A stretch of 64,000 nt of DNA from Mycolicibacterium hassiacum DSM 44199 (GCF_900603025.1 NZ_LR026975.1:4030001-4094000); one strand, 5' to 3'. Shown: positions 10,784-19,657, counted from the first letter of the stretch. Numbers and translations are program-made. The notes: generated by a model not told the origin, from the letters alone.

Positions 10784-11533
10784 GTGCTTCCGGCCGACCT
10801 GCAGCGCGCGCTCGACGCGGCGGCACGGACGTCCCGACTGCTCGTCGCCTCGGACTTCGACGGCACGCTCGCACCGATCGTCAACAACCCCGCCGATGCG
10901 CGCCCGCTGCCCGCGGCCGTCGCCGCGCTCACCGAACTGACCGAACTCCCCGACACCGAGGTGGGGCTGGTCTCCGGCCGTGCCCTGGCGGTGCTGCGGG
11001 AACTGTCCGGGGTTCCGCCGAGCGTGCACCTGGTCGGCAGCCACGGCGCCGAATTCGACTCCGGCTTCGGCAGTTACATCGACCGTGAGCTGCTGGAGCG
11101 GATCATCACCGAACTCGAGCGCATCGCCCGCGGACGCGCCGGGGTGACCGTAGAGACCAAACCCGCATCGGCCGCGCTGCACGTGCGCAACGCCCGGCCA
11201 CCGGACGCCGAGGCGGCGCTCAAGGCGGCGCGGGAGGCCGCCGCGAACTGGGACGTCCACGTCACCGAGGGCAAGGCGGTGCTGGAGTTCGCCGTGGTGT
11301 CGACGGACAAGGGCGAGGCGGTCGAGATCCTGCGCGAGCAGACCCGCGCGACCGCGGTGGTGTTCGTCGGCGACGACGTCACCGACGAGAACGTGTTCCG
11401 CCGGCTGCGCCGGGGCGATGTCGGGGTCAAGGTCGGCGCGGGTGAGACCGCGGCCCGCTACCGGGTGCAGACCGTCGACGACGTCGCCGAGGCGCTGCGT
11501 TTTCTGCTCGACGAGCGACGGAAGCGGCGCTAG
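10784..11533 (+). CDS. otsB: Trehalose-6-phosphate phosphatase
   Basis: The 249-residue HAD-superfamily enzyme dephosphorylates trehalose-6-phosphate to trehalose. Motif I is DFDGTL, with the nucleophile and acid/base as Asp24 and Asp26. Further signatures are VSGRA, GSHGAE and the motif IV region GDDVTDENVF. The GTG start is only 2 bp after the kstR stop, so it is almost certainly co-transcribed with kstR. The stop TAG (11531-11533) lies inside the target duplication of the adjacent IS481 element, which leaves the coding sequence whole. Confidence 0.9.
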   Translation: MLPADLQRALDAAARTSRLLVASDFDGTLAPIVNNPADARPLPAAVAALTELTELPDTEVGLVSGRALAVLRELSGVPPSVHLVGSHGAEFDSGFGSYIDRELLERIITELERIARGRAGVTVETKPASAALHVRNARPPDAEAALKAAREAAANWDVHVTEGKAVLEFAVVSTDKGEAVEILREQTRATAVVFVGDDVTDENVFRRLRRGDVGVKVGAGETAARYRVQTVDDVAEALRFLLDERRKRR

Positions 11534-12501
11534 TTGTTCTTCACGGGTAGGTTGTGAACGCGTAGGCGGTCGATAGGTGTCATTCCGCCGATGCCGGTGT
11601 GGGGTCGGTGGTGATTGTAGTGATGCAGCCAGTGCTGGTAGGTTCCGGCGCGTTCGGCCTCAGAGCGGTAGGTCTGCGCATAGGCCCATTCAGTGGTCAG
11701 GGTGCGGTTGAATCGCTCGACTTTGCCGTTGGTCTGCGGCCGGTAGGGCCGGGTCCTCTTGTGGGCGATGTCGGGGCCGAGCGCTTCAGCGAAATTCTTT
11801 GACCGGTAACAGGATCCATTGTCGGTCAACACCCGCTTGACGGTAATGCCATGGTCGGCGAAGAACGCGCTGGCGCGTTTCCAGAACCCCGCGGCGGTTT
11901 CTTTGCGTTCGTCGGCGAGGTCCTCGGAATACGCCAGCCGGGAGTGGTCATCAACGGCGTGGTGCAAGAACGTGTATCCCATGCCGCAGCGGTTGCGCCG
12001 GCCGGCTTGGCGACCCAGCTTGCGATGGCCGCCCCCGTCGGGGATGCGGCCCAGTTTCTTGACGTCGACATGGACCAAGTCGCCGGGAGCCGGGTGCTCA
12101 TAGCGGCGGGGTTTGGGCCGGCGTACCGGCAACCCGGTGTTCTGGTCCAGGTGCCGCAGCAATGGCATGCGGTAGCGGCGTAACACCGCTTCTACCGTTG
12201 ACCGCGCCAACCGCAAATGGGCGGCGATACGATGTGGGCCCCACCGCCGGGTGAAGCGCAGGTTGACGATGCGCCGCTCACGTCGTTTCGGCAACCGCAA
12301 CGGACTGCGATGCGGCCGGCTGGGCCGGTCTACCATCGCTGCTTCGCCACCGTCGCGATAACGGTCGGCCCATTTCTTGGCTGTGGCCACCGAACATTGG
12401 AACCGCTCAGCAGCGCGCCGCAAACTCCAGCCCTGATCAACAACAGCCTGCGCAAGCCGCAACCGCCCACGAGGAGTCAACGAAGCATTAGCGTGGACCA
12501 T
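11530..12501 (-). CDS. IS481-family transposase (DDE)
   Basis: The 323-residue protein has an N-terminal helix-turn-helix (WSLRRAAERFQCSVATAKKWADRY, about 25-48) and an integrase-like core. The DDE residues can be placed as Asp146 (HVDVKK), Asp227 (LTDNGS) and Glu262 (GKVERFNRT), with the typical 35-residue D-to-E spacing. The product cuts and joins the element ends. Unusually, its stop TAG (11530-11532, read on the minus strand) lies in the target-site duplication, not within the element. The frame is intact, so the element may still be mobile. Confidence 0.95.
   Translation of the reverse strand: MVHANASLTPRGRLRLAQAVVDQGWSLRRAAERFQCSVATAKKWADRYRDGGEAAMVDRPSRPHRSPLRLPKRRERRIVNLRFTRRWGPHRIAAHLRLARSTVEAVLRRYRMPLLRHLDQNTGLPVRRPKPRRYEHPAPGDLVHVDVKKLGRIPDGGGHRKLGRQAGRRNRCGMGYTFLHHAVDDHSRLAYSEDLADERKETAAGFWKRASAFFADHGITVKRVLTDNGSCYRSKNFAEALGPDIAHKRTRPYRPQTNGKVERFNRTLTTEWAYAQTYRSEAERAGTYQHWLHHYNHHRPHTGIGGMTPIDRLRVHNLPVKNN
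11535..11560 (+). repeat. Left terminal inverted repeat of the IS481 element
   Basis: It begins TGTTCTTCACGGG and ends AGGTTGTGAACG. The last 12 bases match the right repeat exactly, and the first 14 only partly. It directly follows GCTAGT. Confidence 0.9.
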
Positions 12502-12582
12502 GAGGACCTCTCGGTAATCGGATGTGCGTGTTTGGTAACCACACCGATACCGGAGGTCCTCACCTACTTCCGCTCACCACGC

Positions 12583-12608
12583 CGTTCACAACCTGTCTGG
12601 GAGTTACA
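12583..12608 (-). repeat. Right terminal inverted repeat of the IS481 element
   Basis: Read inward on the minus strand it starts TGTAACTCCC and ends AGGTTGTGAACG, mirroring the left end. It is followed by the second GCTAGT copy. Confidence 0.9.
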
Positions 12609-12612
12609 GCTA

Positions 12613-12815
12613 GTGCTCACCGCCGCCGAGCTCGCGGCCCGCACCTCGCGGGCGGTCTCGGCGGCGGTCGCAGCCGCGGGTGTTGCCGGTGGCCGAGGCG
12701 GCGGGCCGGTTGGGCGCGGTGGCGGCGCCGGCGATGGCGCCCCAGCTGCCGATGCTCGTCGACGCGCTCGCGCCGGCGATCGATGCGCACCGTCCCGCCG
12801 ATCACCGGGCTGTAG
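12613..12815 (+). pseudogene. Possible decayed gene downstream of the IS element
   Basis: From GTG 12613 the frame reads like protein for about 22 residues (VLTAAELAARTSRAVSAAVA), then turns glycine-rich. A second frame from about 12678 again reads like protein (VLPVAEAAGRLGAVAAPAMA). This pattern fits a gene shortened by internal deletion or frameshift. The N-terminal piece resembles starts I associate with mycobacterial phosphotransferase-like proteins, but that is weak. Before the insertion, its GTG would have shared bases with the otsB stop (TAGTG). It could also be non-coding high-GC sequence. Confidence 0.35.
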
Positions 12816-13916
12816 TCAGGCCGGCGGACCGGCGGTGCGGCCGCGCACCACCTCGGTGTCGAGCACCTCGATCACCGGCAAACCGGAACCGGGCGGGTGG
12901 TGCAGCAGGTGCCCGGCGCGGCGGCCCTTCTCCGCGCTGGGCTGCGCGACCGTGGTCAGCCCGCGCTGCAAGGCCTCACGCACCCCGTCGAAACCGGTCA
13001 CCGTCATCTGGCCCGGCACATAGATCCCCTTGGCCCGCAGATAGTCCATCGCTGAGAGTGCGAGCACATCGGCGGTGCACATCAACGCGGTGATCCGGGG
13101 GTTGGCCGCGAGCGCGACCTCGGCCGCCGCGCCACCGGAGGTCGGCAGATGGTCGTAGCTCTCCACCACCGTCAGCGCGGCGGGATCCAGGCCGGCGGCG
13201 GCCATCGCGTCGCACACCCCGTTGATCCGCTCGCGCTGTACGTGAAAGTGCGGGGACTCGACCCGCTGGGGATCGGCCACCGCCGGCCGCGGCTTCGGAT
13301 GCGGCCAGTCGCGGCCCAGCCGCATGGTCAACAACCCGATCTCACGGTGCCCCAGGCCCAGCACGTACTCGGCCAGCCCGCGCATGGCCCCGCGGTCGTC
13401 GATACCCACCCGCGAACAGCCCGGCAGATCCTTCGGCTGATCCACCACGACGATCGGCAACTGGCGCTGACGCACCACCGCCAGGTACGGGTCGTCGTCG
13501 GAGGCCGAGTACACCACGAAACCGTCCACCCCGGCGGCGAGCACGGCGCCCGAGCCCTCCTCGACACTGCGGTTCGGCCCGATCGACACCAGCAGCAGGC
13601 CCTGGCCCGCCTCCTCGCAGGACTCCGCCAGACCGGCCACGAAGTCCAGCGCCGCCGGATCGCTGAACCAGTAGTTCAGCGACTCGGTGATCATCAGGCC
13701 CACCGCCCCGGCCTTGCGGGTGCGCAGCGAGCGGGCCACCGGGTCGGGGCCCGGATAGCCCATCCGCTCGGCCGCGGCCAGGATCCGTCGGCGCAACTCG
13801 GGCGAGAGCTGATCGGGGCGGTTGTAGGCATTGGAGATCGTGGTGCGCGAGACCTTCAGCTCGGCAGCCAGAGACGCCAGGGTGGCACGCCGTCTGGGCG
13901 TGGGACTCCGTGGCAT
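12816..13916 (-). CDS. LacI-family transcriptional regulator (Rv3575c-like)
   Basis: The 366-residue protein has an N-terminal LacI helix-turn-helix (ATLASLAAELKVSRTTISNAYNRPDQLS, near 10-37) with the hinge region RMGYPGPDPVARSLRT. A periplasmic-binding-type effector domain follows (VGLMITESLNYWFSDPAALDF, VDGFVVYSAS). I chose ATG 13916; the longer frame to 13958 adds 14 unlikely residues. Its position after kstR-otsB matches Rv3575c of M. tuberculosis. It is divergent from the zinc transporter, but the Zur box nearby suggests zinc control is separate. The effector is unknown. Confidence 0.9.
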   Translation of the reverse strand: MPRSPTPRRRATLASLAAELKVSRTTISNAYNRPDQLSPELRRRILAAAERMGYPGPDPVARSLRTRKAGAVGLMITESLNYWFSDPAALDFVAGLAESCEEAGQGLLLVSIGPNRSVEEGSGAVLAAGVDGFVVYSASDDDPYLAVVRQRQLPIVVVDQPKDLPGCSRVGIDDRGAMRGLAEYVLGLGHREIGLLTMRLGRDWPHPKPRPAVADPQRVESPHFHVQRERINGVCDAMAAAGLDPAALTVVESYDHLPTSGGAAAEVALAANPRITALMCTADVLALSAMDYLRAKGIYVPGQMTVTGFDGVREALQRGLTTVAQPSAEKGRRAGHLLHHPPGSGLPVIEVLDTEVVRGRTAGPPA

Positions 13917-13972
13917 GCCCTGTGACGTTATCCCATCGGCTTGCTTTTGCCCCGCCACTGTGCACTACAGTT

Positions 13973-13991
13973 AATGGAAACGATTTTCATT
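13973..13991. promoter_or_regulatory. Zur-type zinc operator
   Basis: The 19-bp sequence AATGGAAACGATTTTCATT is an imperfect palindrome (7 of 9 arm positions pair) close to the mycobacterial Zur box, which centres on TGAAAATCATTTTCA. It lies 53 bp upstream of znuA, so the zinc transporter should be repressed when zinc is plentiful. Confidence 0.8.
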
Positions 13992-14043
13992 TATGTTTAA
14001 GCGATCTGCTCAGACCGAACGAATGCACACTCGAGGAGGACCC

Positions 14044-14940
14044 ATGCGGGTCAGGTTCGCCGCGCTGGTGGCGGCGGTGACAGCCGCGCTCGCGGCGGGA
14101 TGCGGCCAACCGCCCGGCCCCGCCCCGGACCGAGTCGCCGTGGTGGCGTCCACCGATGTGTGGGGCAGCGTCGCCCGGGCGGTGGCCGGTGAGCACGCCA
14201 CCGTCACCGCGCTGATGACCGGCACGGTCGCCGACCCGCACTCCTATGAGGCCAGCCCCGCCGACGCCGCCGCGGTCACCGACGCCACGCTGGTGGTCTA
14301 CAACGGCGGCCATTACGACGAGTGGGTCGCCGACGTGCTGGCCGACCATCCCGAGGTGCCGGCGATCGACGCGTACTCCCTCAAACCGGGCCGGCCGGCG
14401 GACAACGAGCACGTCTTCTACGACCTGCCCACCGCGAAGGCGGTCGCCGCAGCCATCGCCGACCGGCTGGCCGAGCGCGACCCGGAGCATGCCGCCGGAT
14501 ATCGCGCCAGCGCCGCCGAGTTCGGCCGCGGCGCCGACGAGGTGCTGACCACCGAGCGGGCGATCGGCCGGAACCATCCGAGCGCCTCGGTGGTGTCGAC
14601 CGAACCGGTGGCGTACTACCTGCTGACCAACGCCGGGATCACCGACCGCACCCCGAAGGGGTTCGCCGGCGCGATCGAGCACGACACCGACCCCGCCCCC
14701 GCGGATCTGGCCGCGATGCTCGACCTCATCGACGGGCGCAAGGTGTCGGCGCTGCTGTACAACCCGCAGACCGAGACCGCGCTGACCCGCCAGTTGCGCG
14801 ATGCCGCGCTCCGGGCCGGACTCCCGGTCGTCGAGGTGACCGAAACGCTGCCCGAGGGCACCGATTACCTCACCTGGCAACGCCAGACCGTGACCCGGCT
14901 GCAGGATGCGCTCGACCGCGCGCCGAAACCGGGCAGATAA
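14044..14940 (+). CDS. znuA: Zinc ABC transporter substrate-binding lipoprotein
   Basis: The 298-residue protein binds Zn2+ (or Mn2+) outside the membrane and delivers it to ZnuB. It has a lipoprotein signal ending in the lipobox LAAGC, so it is lipid-anchored. The cluster A-I/TroA fold shows likely metal histidines in VADPHSYEASP and NGGHYDEW. The ATG at 14044 follows a strong aggagga site; the longer frame from 13993 would start next to the Zur box. It is the first gene of znuA-znuC-znuB. The metal is inferred from the Zur box. Confidence 0.9.
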   Translation: MRVRFAALVAAVTAALAAGCGQPPGPAPDRVAVVASTDVWGSVARAVAGEHATVTALMTGTVADPHSYEASPADAAAVTDATLVVYNGGHYDEWVADVLADHPEVPAIDAYSLKPGRPADNEHVFYDLPTAKAVAAAIADRLAERDPEHAAGYRASAAEFGRGADEVLTTERAIGRNHPSASVVSTEPVAYYLLTNAGITDRTPKGFAGAIEHDTDPAPADLAAMLDLIDGRKVSALLYNPQTETALTRQLRDAALRAGLPVVEVTETLPEGTDYLTWQRQTVTRLQDALDRAPKPGR

Positions 14941-14975
14941 TCGACGCTTCACACCCGAGCTGCAGGTGGTGACAG

Positions 14976-15803
14976 ATGGCCGCTGACCCGACGGCACGCG
15001 CCCCCGTCGTGGAACTGACCGACGCCCGGTTGGCGTTCGGCGACCGGGTGCTGTGGGACCACCTCGACCTCACCGTCCACCCCGGCGAGTTCATCGCGGT
15101 GCTCGGCCCGAACGGCAGCGGCAAGACGTCGCTGCTCAAGGTGCTGCTCGGCCAGCTGCCGCTCAGCGCGGGAACCGCGAAGGTGTGCGGAGAACCGGTA
15201 CGCAGAGGCAGCCCGCGGATCGGCTACGTGCCCCAGCACCGCTCCGCCGACCATGCCATCGCGGTGCGCGGCGCCGACCTGGTGGGCCTCGGCATCGACG
15301 GCCACCGGTGGGGATTCGCGTCGCTGCGCGGGCGCGCGGCCAAACGCGCGGCGGTGCAGCGGGCGCTGCGGGCGGTGCACGGCGAGGAGCTGGCGACGGT
15401 GCCCATCGAACGGATGTCCGGCGGCGAGCTACAGCGGGTGCGGATCGCCCAGGCACTGACCACCGATCCGGAACTGTTGCTGTGCGACGAGCCGCTGCTC
15501 AACCTGGATCCGGCCAACGCGCACCTGGTGTCGCAGCTGATCGACGCCCGCCGCCGCGACGCCGACACCGCGGTGCTGTTCGTCACCCACGAGGTGAATC
15601 CCGTTCTGCGCTATGTGGATCGAGTGCTGTACCTGGTGCACAGCCGGTTCCGGATCGGCACCGTCGAGGAGGTGATGACCTCAGCGACCCTTTCGGAGCT
15701 CTACGGCGCCGAGGTCGAGGTGGTGCGGGTCGGCGGCCGGTACGTGGTGGTCGGCGAGCACCTCGATCACTCCGGACACGCGATCGGACACACCCATGAC
15801 TGA
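14976..15803 (+). CDS. znuC: Zinc ABC transporter ATP-binding protein
   Basis: The 275-residue cytoplasmic ATPase drives metal import. It has Walker A (GPNGSGKTS), the Q-loop (YVPQHRS), the ABC signature MSGGELQRVRIAQAL, Walker B (LLLCDEPLLNLD) and a switch histidine (FVTHEVN). The C-terminus ends in a histidine-rich tail (EHLDHSGHAIGHTHD) that may sense or carry zinc. It overlaps znuB by 8 nt, implying coupled translation. Confidence 0.9.
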   Translation: MAADPTARAPVVELTDARLAFGDRVLWDHLDLTVHPGEFIAVLGPNGSGKTSLLKVLLGQLPLSAGTAKVCGEPVRRGSPRIGYVPQHRSADHAIAVRGADLVGLGIDGHRWGFASLRGRAAKRAAVQRALRAVHGEELATVPIERMSGGELQRVRIAQALTTDPELLLCDEPLLNLDPANAHLVSQLIDARRRDADTAVLFVTHEVNPVLRYVDRVLYLVHSRFRIGTVEEVMTSATLSELYGAEVEVVRVGGRYVVVGEHLDHSGHAIGHTHD

Positions 15804-16662
15804 CACCCTCAAGGAACTGCTGGCGAACCTGTTCGCCTTCGATGTCACGATCGATCTGCTGCGCCGCGACTTCGTGCAGCAGGCGCTGCTGGCCGCGGTG
15901 CTGCTGGCGCTGGTGTCGGGGCTGATCGGACCGTTCATCGTGATGCGCCAGATGTCGTTCGCGGTCCACGGTTCCAGTGAGCTGTCGCTGACCGGTGCGG
16001 CGTTCGCGCTGCTGGCCGGGTTCAACGTCGGGGTGGGCGCGCTGGTCGGCTGCGCGCTGGCGGCGATCCTGTTCGGCGTGCTGGGTCAGCGTGCGCGCGA
16101 ACGGGATTCGGCGATCGGGGTGGTGCTGGCGTTCGGCTTGGGTTTGGCGGTGTTGTTCATTCACCTCTATCCCGGGCGGGCCGGCACCAGTTTCGCGTTG
16201 TTGACCGGGCAGATCGTCGGGGTCGGTTCGTCGAGGCTCACGCTCCTGGCGGTGGTTTCGCTCGCGGTGGTCGCGGTGCTGGCGGTGTCCTACCGGCCGT
16301 TGTTGTTCGCCACCGTGGACCCGGAGGTCGCCGCCGGCCGCGGGGTTCCGGTGCGCGCGTTGGGCATTGTGTTCGCCGCGATCGTCGGCGTGGTCGCGGC
16401 GCAGGGGGTGCAGATCGTCGGCGCGCTGCTGGTGATGTCGCTGTTGATCACCCCTGCGGCGGCCGCGGTGCGGGTGTTCTCCTCGCCCGCCGCCGCGATC
16501 GCCGCCTCGGTGGTGTTCGCCGAACTGTCCGCCGTCGGCGGCATTCTGCTGTCGCTGGCGCCGGGGGTGCCGGTCTCGGTGTTCGTGACGACGATCTCGT
16601 TCGTGATCTTCCTGGTGTGCTGGGGGATCGGCCGGCGCGCGCGTGCCGTGGCGCGGGGTTAG
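15796..16662 (+). CDS. znuB: Zinc ABC transporter permease
   Basis: The 288-residue membrane protein has about 8-9 hydrophobic segments and the ABC-3 family features VMRQMSFAVHGSSELSLTGAA and VVAAQGVQIVGALLVMSLLITPAAAA. It forms the translocation channel for zinc with ZnuA and ZnuC. It is the last gene of the operon and converges on the sulfurtransferase gene 76 bp away. Confidence 0.9.
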   Translation: MTDTLKELLANLFAFDVTIDLLRRDFVQQALLAAVLLALVSGLIGPFIVMRQMSFAVHGSSELSLTGAAFALLAGFNVGVGALVGCALAAILFGVLGQRARERDSAIGVVLAFGLGLAVLFIHLYPGRAGTSFALLTGQIVGVGSSRLTLLAVVSLAVVAVLAVSYRPLLFATVDPEVAAGRGVPVRALGIVFAAIVGVVAAQGVQIVGALLVMSLLITPAAAAVRVFSSPAAAIAASVVFAELSAVGGILLSLAPGVPVSVFVTTISFVIFLVCWGIGRRARAVARG

Positions 16663-16738
16663 GGCCCGTCTTCGGCGACACGGCACCGATCCCGGCGGTG
16701 AGTGGCCAGGAACACGAATTTCGCCGGCACGGCGGCCG

Positions 16739-17557
16739 TCACCCGCGCTCGACCGGGCGCGCCGGATCCGAACACCACTCCGACCACGAACCGGGATACA
16801 GCGCCGCCGGAACGCCCGCCGCGGCGAGCGCGGCGATCACCACCGCCGCGGTCACCCCGGACCCGCAGTAGACACCGAGCACGCCGTCGTCGGGAACCGG
16901 CACACCGGGTGTCTCCCGGCGGAACCGGCCCTGCTCGTCGAGCAGGCTGGTGCTTTCGACGTTGCGAGCACCGGGAATGTGTCCGGCCACCGGGTCGACG
17001 GGTTCGGCCTCGCCGCGGAACCGTTCCGGCGCCCGCGCGTCCAGCAGGGTCACCCGATCCCCCAGCAGCTGCGCCGCGTCCAGCACCGGCAGGGCACCGG
17101 CGTACAGGTCGTCGTGGACGACCTCGACGTCGCCGGGCTCCGGTGTCACCCAACCGGTTTCGAGCGGCCCCGGCCAAGAGCCCAGACCACCGTCGAGGAT
17201 GCGCACTTCGGGAATGCCCGCCGCCGTCAGCACCCACCACGCACGCGCCGAACCCGCGCGGTTCCAGTCGTCGTAGACCACCACCGGAACCCCGCGCCGC
17301 ACACCCCAGCGGCGCGCCGCCGCCTGCAGGGCCCGGCCCGACGGCAGCGGATGACGGCCACGCCCGGTCACACCGTGATCGCTGAGCTCGTCCTCCAGCG
17401 ACACGTACACCGCGCCCGGGAGGTGTCCCCGCTGGTAGGCGGCTCGCCCGTCCGGTTCGGCCAGGCTCCAGCGCACGTCGAGGACGACGGTGGGCACACC
17501 ACCGGAGATCCGCCGCGCCAGCTCGTCCGCGTCGATCAACACCCGGTCACGTGTCAC
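16739..17557 (-). CDS. Thiosulfate/3-mercaptopyruvate sulfurtransferase (rhodanese)
   Basis: The 272-residue protein has two rhodanese domains. The first is non-catalytic (VVLDVRWSL, GHLPGAVYVSLEDELSD) and the second carries the active loop YCGSGVTA with the persulfide-forming cysteine. It transfers sulfur from thiosulfate or mercaptopyruvate to an acceptor such as cyanide. The loop composition alone does not settle the preferred donor. The start is GTG 17557. It is divergent from bluB with 32 bp between starts. Confidence 0.9.
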   Translation of the reverse strand: MTRDRVLIDADELARRISGGVPTVVLDVRWSLAEPDGRAAYQRGHLPGAVYVSLEDELSDHGVTGRGRHPLPSGRALQAAARRWGVRRGVPVVVYDDWNRAGSARAWWVLTAAGIPEVRILDGGLGSWPGPLETGWVTPEPGDVEVVHDDLYAGALPVLDAAQLLGDRVTLLDARAPERFRGEAEPVDPVAGHIPGARNVESTSLLDEQGRFRRETPGVPVPDDGVLGVYCGSGVTAAVVIAALAAAGVPAALYPGSWSEWCSDPARPVERG

Positions 17558-17589
17558 GCCCCGATCCTGCCACCCCCTAGGCTGGCGCC

Positions 17590-18249
17590 GTGAGCCACGC
17601 GTTCAGCCCCGCCGAGCGGCGCGCCGTGTACCGCGCCATCGCCGAACGCCGGGATATGCGCCGGTTCGTGCCGGGCGCGCAGGTCCCCGAGGAGGTGCTG
17701 GCCCGGCTGCTGCAGGCCGCCCACGCGGCCCCCAGCGTCGGGCTCATGCAGCCGTGGCGGTTCATCCGCATCACCGATCAGGCGCTGCGCGAACGCATCC
17801 ACGCCCTCGTCCAGGAGGAGCGGCTGCGCACCGCCGAGGCGCTCGGACCGCGCCGCGACGAGTTCCTGGCGCTGAAGGTGGAGGGCATCCTCGAATGCGC
17901 CGAACTGCTGGTGGTGGCGCTCGGCGAAGGTCGCGACGCGCACGTCTTCGGCCGGCGCACCCTGCCCCGGATGGACCTGGCATCGGTGTCGTGTGCGATC
18001 CAGAACCTGTGGCTGGCCGCCCGCGCCGAGGGCCTCGGCATGGGCTGGGTGTCGATCTTCGAGCCCGGGGCGCTCGCCGAACTGCTCGGCATGCCCGCCG
18101 ACGCCGAACCCGTCGCGATCCTGTGCCTGGGGCCGGTGCCGGAGTTCCCGGACCGCCCGGTGCTGGAGATCGAACGGTGGGCGTTCGGCCGCCCCCTGTC
18201 GGAGTTCGTCACCGAGAACGGCTGGAACGGCGCTGCACAACGTCCGTAG
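17590..18249 (+). CDS. bluB: 5,6-dimethylbenzimidazole synthase BluB
   Basis: BluB breaks down reduced FMN with O2 to make 5,6-dimethylbenzimidazole, the lower ligand of vitamin B12. The 219-residue nitroreductase-fold protein has family features: RRDMRRFVPG near the N-terminus, AAHAAPSVGLMQPWRFI, and GLGMGWVSIFEP near the C-terminus. The length is typical. No other B12 synthesis gene adjoins it, but a cobalamin-riboswitch-controlled cobalt transporter lies at 35-36.7 kb. pxpA follows 9 bp later and may be co-transcribed. Confidence 0.9.
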   Translation: MSHAFSPAERRAVYRAIAERRDMRRFVPGAQVPEEVLARLLQAAHAAPSVGLMQPWRFIRITDQALRERIHALVQEERLRTAEALGPRRDEFLALKVEGILECAELLVVALGEGRDAHVFGRRTLPRMDLASVSCAIQNLWLAARAEGLGMGWVSIFEPGALAELLGMPADAEPVAILCLGPVPEFPDRPVLEIERWAFGRPLSEFVTENGWNGAAQRP

Positions 18250-18258
18250 GCTGGTGAT

Positions 18259-19014
18259 ATGGCGGTCGATCTGAACGCGGACCTCGGCGAGAGCTACGGG
18301 GTGTGGCGGCTCGGTGACGACGAGGCCATGCTCGACGTGGTCACCAGCGCCAACGTCGCCTGCGGCTTTCACGCCGGCGATCCGGCGCACCTGGCCGCCA
18401 CCTGCCGGGCCGCCGCCGAGCGCGGGGTGCGCATCGGCGCGCAGGTCGGCTACCGCGATCTGCCCGGGTTCGGGCGCCGCTTCATCGACGTGCCGCCCGA
18501 CGAGCTGACCGCCGAGATCATCTACCAGATCGGCGCGCTGCAGGCCCTGGCCCGCGTCCACGGCACCACCGTGTACTACGTCAAACCGCATGGCGCGCTG
18601 TACAACACCATCGTCAACCACCGCGAACAGGCACGCGCGGTCGCCGAGGCGGTGCGCGCCGTCGATCCGGAGCTGCCGGTGCTCGGCCTGCCCGGGTCGG
18701 CGTTCTTCGCCGAGGCCGAACGGCTCGGGCTGCGCACGGTGTCCGAGGCGTTCGCCGACCGCGCCTACCGCCCCGACGGCCAGCTGGTCTCCCGCCGGGA
18801 ACGCAACGCGGTGCTGCACGACCCCAGACAGATCGCCGACCGCGTCGTGCAGATGGTGACCACCGGCCGGGTCGTCGCGGTGGACGGTTCCACCATTCCG
18901 CTGCGGGTGGAATCCATCTGCGTGCACGGCGACACCGCGGGAGCGATCGACATCGCCGCCGCGGTGCGCAAACGCCTGCTCGACGAGGGCGTGGAGCTGC
19001 GGCCGTTCACCTGA
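18259..19014 (+). CDS. pxpA: LamB/YcsF family protein, 5-oxoprolinase subunit A
   Basis: The 251-residue protein starts with the family signature [23 protein letters not shown] and has [11 protein letters not shown] and [10 protein letters not shown] metal/substrate motifs. In the known system PxpA works with PxpB and PxpC to cleave 5-oxoproline to glutamate using ATP. No pxpB or pxpC is in the window, so the partners must lie elsewhere or the role differs. Its last 8 nt overlap the convergent FhuF-like gene. Confidence 0.87.
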   Translation: MAVDLNADLGESYGVWRLGDDEAMLDVVTSANVACGFHAGDPAHLAATCRAAAERGVRIGAQVGYRDLPGFGRRFIDVPPDELTAEIIYQIGALQALARVHGTTVYYVKPHGALYNTIVNHREQARAVAEAVRAVDPELPVLGLPGSAFFAEAERLGLRTVSEAFADRAYRPDGQLVSRRERNAVLHDPRQIADRVVQMVTTGRVVAVDGSTIPLRVESICVHGDTAGAIDIAAAVRKRLLDEGVELRPFT

Positions 19015-19657
19015 GCACGCAGTCGCCGCATTTCCCGCCGCCCGGGACGCGGTAGTACAGACAACAGCTGCGGCGCCGGAAACTCCACGCTGCTGCGTCG
19101 AAATCGCCGGCACCACAGAGCTTTCCGGTGCCGAGCAGGCTCGCCGTCAGTTCGGCGGCCGGGTCGCGCAGCTGCGGGCGGGCCGCGATCAACGCGCGGG
19201 CCGACTCCACCAGCGCCGAGGCCGCGTTGCCGTACCGCACCGACCGGGCCGGCTTGACCCGCAGCCCATCCGCCAGCGGCTCCAGGTGCTGCTCGACCAC
19301 CAGGCGGTACAGCGACCGGGCAGTGGGCTCCAGCGGCGCGGCGCGCGCGGTGGGCAGTCGCAGCGCCGAGCCGTCGCGGGCGCGCTGCAGCGACGCCAGG
19401 TCGGGCACCACCCGGTACACCAGAGCGCACGCCAGCACCGGTGACCACAGCCGCGCCGCGTGGGCGAACTGCACCATCGACGCCGCGACCCGCCGCTCGC
19501 TGGTGCCGAGTCGTGCGACCGTGACCTCGACCAGATCCGCCCAGCCGTCGGCGTTGCAGCGGCCGACCGGAACCCAACCGGCCTCGGAACCGCCGACGGT
19601 GATCCGGAAAAACTCGCCGTAGGAACCGATCTCGGTGAGCTCGGCGGAGATGTCCAT
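19007..19657 (-). CDS. FhuF-like [2Fe-2S] protein
   Basis: The 216-residue protein ends with the cysteine motif [16 protein letters not shown] (CC-x10-C-x2-C), which in FhuF-type ferric siderophore reductases binds a [2Fe-2S] cluster. The rest fits the family in length. It probably reduces ferric chelates in the cytoplasm, though no siderophore gene is nearby. I chose ATG 19657; much longer frames run back into the divergent metallo-hydrolase. Its 3' end overlaps pxpA by 8 nt on the opposite strand. Confidence 0.82.
   Translation of the reverse strand: MDISAELTEIGSYGEFFRITVGGSEAGWVPVGRCNADGWADLVEVTVARLGTSERRVAASMVQFAHAARLWSPVLACALVYRVVPDLASLQRARDGSALRLPTARAAPLEPTARSLYRLVVEQHLEPLADGLRVKPARSVRYGNAASALVESARALIAARPQLRDPAAELTASLLGTGKLCGAGDFDAAAWSFRRRSCCLYYRVPGGGKCGDCVLR

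Larger units (their letters stand above)
11535..12608 (-). mobile_element. Complete IS481-family insertion sequence with 6-bp target duplication
   Basis: The 1,074-bp element is bounded by 26-bp imperfect terminal inverted repeats, both starting TGT, as is typical of IS481. GCTAGT is directly repeated at 11529-11534 and 12609-12614, a 6-bp target duplication that fits the NCTAGN target known for IS481. The element holds one transposase gene on the minus strand. Removing it and one GCTAGT copy joins the otsB stop codon directly to the downstream remnant (TAGTG). Confidence 0.95.
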
